Below are positions 59,929-64,000 of a stretch of 64,000 bases of DNA, in pieces; the stretch's first letter is position 1, and each line of letters begins with the position of its first letter. The notes beneath the pieces were generated by a model, which worked only from the letters and a program-made list of their open reading frames with translations, searched no databases and had not been told where the DNA came from. The stretch lies in NCBI RefSeq assembly GCF_030052815.1, contig NC_079497.1, forward strand, positions 21,342,258 through 21,406,257, given 5' to 3'. The position numbers and the translations under genes were made by a program. The DNA is from Hevea brasiliensis. Its lineage: Eukaryota; Streptophyta; Magnoliopsida; Malpighiales; Euphorbiaceae.

Positions 59929-60982
59929 AACCGGGTGCTTCCCCTGAAGGGTCAGGATCTATTTTGTGGGAGATGGAGGGTTAGGATTTCGAAGGATATG
60001 ATCTGAGGCTCAGGAATTAAAGAGGATTAGAACGGACGGCCGAGATCCCCTTTAGAATATTTGTCATTTTCTTCTTCTAATCTGACGGTCCCAAATTCTC
60101 TTGTCCGGGGCGATTCGAGGGCTGGGAGTGAAAGGCGCCGATCTTGTCGTTTTCTTCTTCGATCCGAGGGCTCCGAGCTCGTCCTTACAAGTAAGATCAA
60201 TGGTGGAGATTAGGATGTACAGCGCTGTCCTGACGTACTCTGGCGCATGTCAGAAATGTGGGCGATTCTGGGGCGTGCGGTTGAGATTTCTCCTGCAACG
60301 CTTTAACTACCTTGGCTCTGATTATGACGATGATTGACAGAAGCTGTCTTATTCTCTTTGTCTTTCGACCTCCCCTCTTTTCCGGTCTTTTCAACGTGAT
60401 CCTTTTTCAATCTCTCATACTGGGTTCCTCTCTTCCGATCTCTCCTGACACGCTCTTTTCCGATCTTTCCTAACACGCTCTCTTCTACCGATCTTTACCA
60501 CACCAGTCTTCTTTTTTATCGGGTTCGGTCCAGTCAAAGCATTTATTTCCCTCAATTCTCGAGGCGTCTGCTTCGTTTTCTGCTTGCAATAAATGCTCAA
60601 ATTTTCCTATATATATATCTTCAACCGGAAAGCTCTACCTCACTTGACTTTCTCCCTTATTCTCTTCATTTTCCTTGTTCTAGCTGCTCTGGCAACAATC
60701 CCGGACAAAATGACCGCCTTTAATCTTTTTCCGGTTTGTCCTCTTTGTTCCTTGCCTGAAAATTTACAATCCCGGTGATTGAAAAATTATGATGACCTTA
60801 TCTGATGACAGTGAGAAAACTGGACTAATTAACCGATCTGGATCGAGGACCTCGATCATACCGATCTCGAATCGTTCGCCCAATATAATCGGTGAACTAG
60901 TTTCGGGCAAGAAGACTGCTAATATTCCCCTCAACACCGATGACTGCTCTTTGGTGTTCACCTGGCTCCTCTTCACACTGGG

Positions 60983-61564
60983 TGTTCCGACAGCAGCTCG
61001 GTTTCGAGCGGTAACTTTGATGACGACCTCTCTCATTCTCATGAGAGTCATAGTCCCCCCAGCCGGTCTCCTGGTCAAACACATCTTTTGACTCAGCTAC
61101 GAGACTAGGCTTTGACATAGGCCTTTTAGATAGGATGTTCCACCGGTCTCTAAAGATCGCCCTTATGATGTAATTAGACCTTTAAATTAATCCGATCTTA
61201 GAGATCGCCCAAATAATGTAATTAGACCTTTAATGTAATCCGATCTCCAGAGATCGCCCAATTGATGTAATCATGTTCCGACAGCAGCTCGGTTTCGAGC
61301 GGTAACTTTGATGACGACCTCTCTCATTCTCATGAGAGTCATAGTCCCCCCAGCCGGTCTCCTGGTCAAACACATCTTTTGACTCAGCTACGAGACTAGG
61401 CTTTGACATAGGCCTTTTAGATAGGATGTTCCACCGGTCTCTAAAGATCGCCCTTATGATGTAATTAGACCTTTAATGTAATCCGATCTTAGAGATCGCC
61501 CAAATAATGTAATTAGACCTTTAATGTAATCCGATCTCCAGAGATCGCCCAATTGATGTAATCA
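60983..61564. repeat. 291-bp tandem duplication
   Basis: Copies 60983-61273 and 61274-61564 are almost identical; I noticed only TTAAATTAATCC versus TTAATGTAATCC. Each unit also holds shorter TAATGTAATCCGATCT...AGATCGCCC sub-repeats. Near-identity means a recent duplication. It spans the inferred polypurine tract and LTR edge. Confidence 0.96.
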
Positions 61565-61839
61565 GATCTTTTCGGAAATAAAATTTATTTTGACAACTGT
61601 TGTTTTATTATTATTGCATTGATTATTTTCCGATCTCTGAAGTATTTATCCGATCCGACTCTTAATTTGAATGACACTTATCCGATCCATAATTCAAAAC
61701 ACCTTAATCTGCCACTCTATAGTTAACCGATCTCTTTATGAAATCTCCGGACTATTCGTGAGACGTGTCAGAACAGCTGGCGAGTCCCGCTATCCGATGC
61801 ACTACCTGGAACATCGTGAGCATTAAATGCTCGGACGAG
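61565..61839 (+). other. Upstream region of the divergent ORF
   Basis: No ORF. It contains repeated CCGATCT/TTATCCGATCC motifs and an AATAAAAT stretch near 61578. It probably holds promoter sequence for the gene starting at 62003. Confidence 0.45.
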
Positions 61840-61848
61840 TATAAATAG
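61840..61848 (+). promoter_or_regulatory. TATA box upstream of the extra ORF
   Basis: TATAAATAG about 160 bp before the ATG at 62003, in a context (GAG-TATAAATAGGGG) typical of plant TATA promoters. Start of transcription expected near 61870. Confidence 0.6.
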
Positions 61849-62002
61849 GGGTAGGGTTAGCCAGTTGCTCCTTTATGTCATTTTCAGTCTCTCGCAAACA
61901 ACTTCCAAATTCTCTCGTTTTCTCAAGTTCCTCCGATACCGATCAAGCTCTGGTAAGGGTTTTGATCTTTCTTTTAGTTTAAATTTTCTGTTTCCCTTGA
62001 AA

Positions 62003-62879
62003 ATGAGCGGTGCTGAGGGTCAGAGAGCAATAAGCCCCCCTTCCATTCAGTTCTCGTGGTCATCCGATGAGGTAGAGGTGGTCGGACCAAGTGCGTAGCC
62101 TGAACTTCGTAGGGTCTCCGTTCCAGCTCGGGAACAACCAGCACCATCAAGGCATGTGCCTTCTTCGGGGAGGGAAAATCTTCCCATGGACGAGCTGCCA
62201 TCAATCTTGCAAGAAACCGACCTGCAGTCGTTCAGCCAGGAGTACAACATCCGGCCTGATTCCTACGAATTGATTAAGTGTCACGGCGATCTTCGTGCCG
62301 ATCACTTCTTCGAGGAGAACGATATGATCGTGGTCTACGAAGAACAATTAAAGGCCGGTCTGCAGTTCCCTTTGGATGACTTCTTCAAAGAAGTTTTGAA
62401 ATATCACCAAGTGTGCATCGCTCAAGTTCACCCGAACTCGTGGCCGATCTTGGTAGCCTTCCGAGGCCTATGCCAAGCTAAAGGACTCCGACCCACGGCT
62501 AAGATGTTCTCTGAACTGCACCGGCTAACTCGTCGAAAGGACGACGAGTATTGGTTCTTCCAGGTGAAACCCCATTGTGGGCTTTTTACCGATCTACCTT
62601 CCTCCTTGAAGAATTGGAAGAACCGCTTCTTCATCTTGAGGAGCAAAATTCCGAATGGTTTTGAGGGCTTCCCTCAGAGCTGGCTGCATCAGGGTCCATT
62701 GCTTACGAAGCATATCGCCCTAAATAGGGAAGAGGGTGCAATGGTAATGGAGTTAAAGGAGCAGGCGTCCAGAGAAAAGTTCTCTTGTTTGGATGCAGTG
62801 ACGGCCGAGCTACACCATTGGACTATGCAGCTGGTCACCGGTCAAGATCGCGGGCTTCAGCTCTCTGATCTCGGCATCG
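62003..62879 (+). pseudogene. Tat-type extra ORF, exon 1 (plant transposon-protein-like domain)
   Basis: ATG at 62003 opens MSGAEGQRAISPP; a TAG at 62096-62098 interrupts, after which the same frame stays open to 62965. The domain has HPNSWPILVAFRGLCQAKGL, DEYWFFQVKPHCGLF and SLKNWKNRFFILRS, resembling the 'putative gypsy-type transposon' family (PF04195-like) found in extra ORFs of Tat elements; function unknown. GC content and codon use are clearly higher than in surrounding DNA. A GT at 62880 (or 62841) could be the splice donor that joins exon 2 in frame. Without the single stop it would be intact. Confidence 0.65.
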
Positions 62880-62940
62880 GTATTTTCCATATCTCAGATC
62901 TTTGGACCTTAGCGATCTCACTGACCTCTTCTTTGTGCAG
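62880..62940 (+). other. Candidate intron
   Basis: Ends CTCACTGACCTCTTCTTTGTGCAG-like: a branch-like CTGAC, pyrimidines, then CAG at 62940 (text split here: CTCACTGACC, CTTCTTTGTGCAG). The frames of the two ORFs differ by one, and donors at 62880 (GTATTT) or 62841 (GTCAAG) both restore frame. The 61-nt version is short for a plant; the 100-nt version is more usual. Confidence 0.5.
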
Positions 62941-63843
62941 GTATGGCAAGCGGCGAAGCCTCTAAGGAGAGTCAGAAGCGGAAGAGAGAGATCTCCCAGA
63001 AGGTACTGGAGATGAAGCATTCCAAGCTGCTTCAAACACCTGGTCATGAGCCCGAGGAAATACAGGAAGGCTCGTCTCAACCTTCTGGGCCTCCGGTCAT
63101 AGAAGTGGTCCGATCTCCTCCTCGCCGAGAAGAGCCGCCTCCACCTCCTCCAGTCGCTCCGAGTGCGGAAGGGGGTCCTTCCCAACCTCCTGTAAGGTCC
63201 CTTTCCCGCGGTGCCCAAGTGCTGATCCACTCGTTGGAGAAAAACCGCACGGTTCGAGAGAACCCTGGTTTCGCCAAGGTTTTGGCATCCTCCATCTGTC
63301 TTCAAGAAGATCGGGATAGGCTGTCTCCGGATAACCTTAATGATATCTTGACCAGATCTATGAGCCTAAACGTGGAGTGTTTGGTGAACCAGTACATGGT
63401 CCGGGAGAAGGCTCATCGCCTGGGTATAGAGGTCGAGAAGATGGGTCACGAAGTGTCTTCTCTCCAATCCCAACTTTCGTCCGCTCAGGACTACATATCT
63501 CAGATTGAGGGACGGATGAAGTTCTATGAGGATAAGCTGGCCGAGCGAGATCGTGTTCTCGGGGAAGTTCAGGAGCTCCGAGTTGATGAAGCTGCTCAAC
63601 TCGCTCATCTTGCTGAGGAGCTCAAGGCGAAAGAAGAAGAAATGGTGACCGGAGTGGCCGGCGCTTACGTGAATGCTCATAGAGATCTCCTGGCTGAGCT
63701 CAAGAAGCGTTATCCTGAGGAGGACTTCTCCTGGATGGCCAACCTGGCTCCCGAGGACAAAGGTGAGGATAGCGAAGGGGAGGCTGAAGGTGAAAGAGAA
63801 AATGAACATGTAGTTCAGGCTGGGGGCGATCCCCCAACCGAAT
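62941..63843 (+). pseudogene. Tat-type extra ORF, exon 2 (coiled coil), cut by LTR D2
   Basis: About 300 residues: a basic start (MASGEASKESQKRKREI), a Pro-rich stretch near residues 45-85 (PPPPPPVAPSAEGG), a probable coiled coil near residues 155-240 (VSSLQSQLSSAQDYISQIEG, KLAERDRVLGEVQEL), KKRYPEEDFSWMANLAP and an acidic tail. The stop TAA at 63846 belongs to the inserted LTR, so the native C-terminus is lost. Paralogues with the SWM..LAP ending are common plant repeat-associated proteins of unknown role. Confidence 0.65.
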
Positions 63844-64000
63844 TGTAACACCCTCCCGGTAACCACTCTGTACATCCTACTGTTCCGGTGACCGGTGTCG
63901 GTCCGGACAGCTAGAACGTCCGGAAAAATATTTAAACTAAAGTCAGGAACCATAATTAACTCAAATATTAATAAGAAACACTTAGTAAAAATTTTAGAAA
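63844..64000 (+). mobile_element. LTR D2, 5' end only
   Basis: TGTAACACCCTCCCGG start, nearly identical to solo LTR D over the visible 157 bp. It runs off the window. Preceding bases CGAAT would be the target copy; the other copy is out of view. Confidence 0.9.

Larger units (their letters stand above)
58293..61341 (-). mobile_element. Putative Tat-type LTR (about 2.8-3.0 kb)
   Basis: Minus sense: a purine tract (GGCTGGGGGGACTA), then TGACTCTCATGAGAATG as LTR start at 61341 or, in the tandem copy, 61050; a TATA box near 59925; a 61-bp tandem array downstream; then the PBS-like site. GATCTCC/CCGATCT motifs recur throughout. No ORF fits a known protein. Boundaries are inferred from structure only, and 59085-60982 shows nothing else recognisable. 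Confidence 0.45.

Noticed and set aside
60764..61118. Overlapping ORFs on both strands near 60800-61100
   Set aside because: They lie in the putative LTR and its 291-bp duplication; no recognisable domain.
63366..63953. Antisense 195-codon ORF over the extra ORF
   Set aside because: It spans the LTR D2 junction, lacks family resemblance and opposes a frame with a convincing domain.

Overview
The window is an eudicot-type plant nuclear genome stretch made almost wholly of LTR retrotransposons nested inside one another. I found no intact host gene, tRNA or rRNA gene. The assignment rests on Ty3/gypsy chromovirus and Ty1/copia coding remnants, initiator-Met-tRNA primer sites, a TRIM, plant-type microsatellites and AT-rich spacers. 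The species cannot be named from the sequence.

Layout, left to right. 1-13635: a minus-strand Tekay/Del-like gypsy element (A, cut by the window edge) sits in a long LTR (H1), which also holds a 4 kb solo LTR (I). 13636-15104: AT-rich spacer with a foldback MITE. 15105-21500: a 5'-truncated copia remnant (copia-3) split by a 4.4 kb solo LTR (H2). 21500-24602: spacer with microsatellites and a decayed AT-rich repeat. 24603-58085: a five-deep nest. Old copia-G holds copia-1; copia-1 holds a TRIM, a truncated LTR (F) and gypsy element C (33206-56824, 5-bp target duplication ACTGA); C holds solo LTR E in gag and element B in its 5' LTR; B's LTR holds solo LTR D (duplication GACCA). 58110-63843: a Tat/Ogre-like LTR with a 61-bp tandem array and a 291-bp tandem duplication, followed by a divergent two-exon gene resembling the antisense extra ORF of Tat elements. 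63844-64000: start of another D-family LTR that cuts this gene.

All coding regions of A, B, C and the copias carry stops, frameshifts or deletions, so nothing here is autonomous. Order of events is readable from target duplications and from an empty-site comparison (A versus B around solo LTR D).

The most unusual signals are in the 3-4.4 kb LTRs. (1) About 170-180 bp from the LTR 5' end, nine copies carry a module resembling the internal promoter of plant 5S rRNA: a GTTAAACGAGC-like box, then GATGGGTGACC, then GGGAAGTC, followed in several copies by a T5 run. (2) About 600-680 bp before the LTR 3' end lies a small hairpin whose stem bases change in compensating pairs between families. (3) The LTR interiors consist of diverged modules repeating about every 200 bp. 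None of these is explained by standard LTR annotation known to me.
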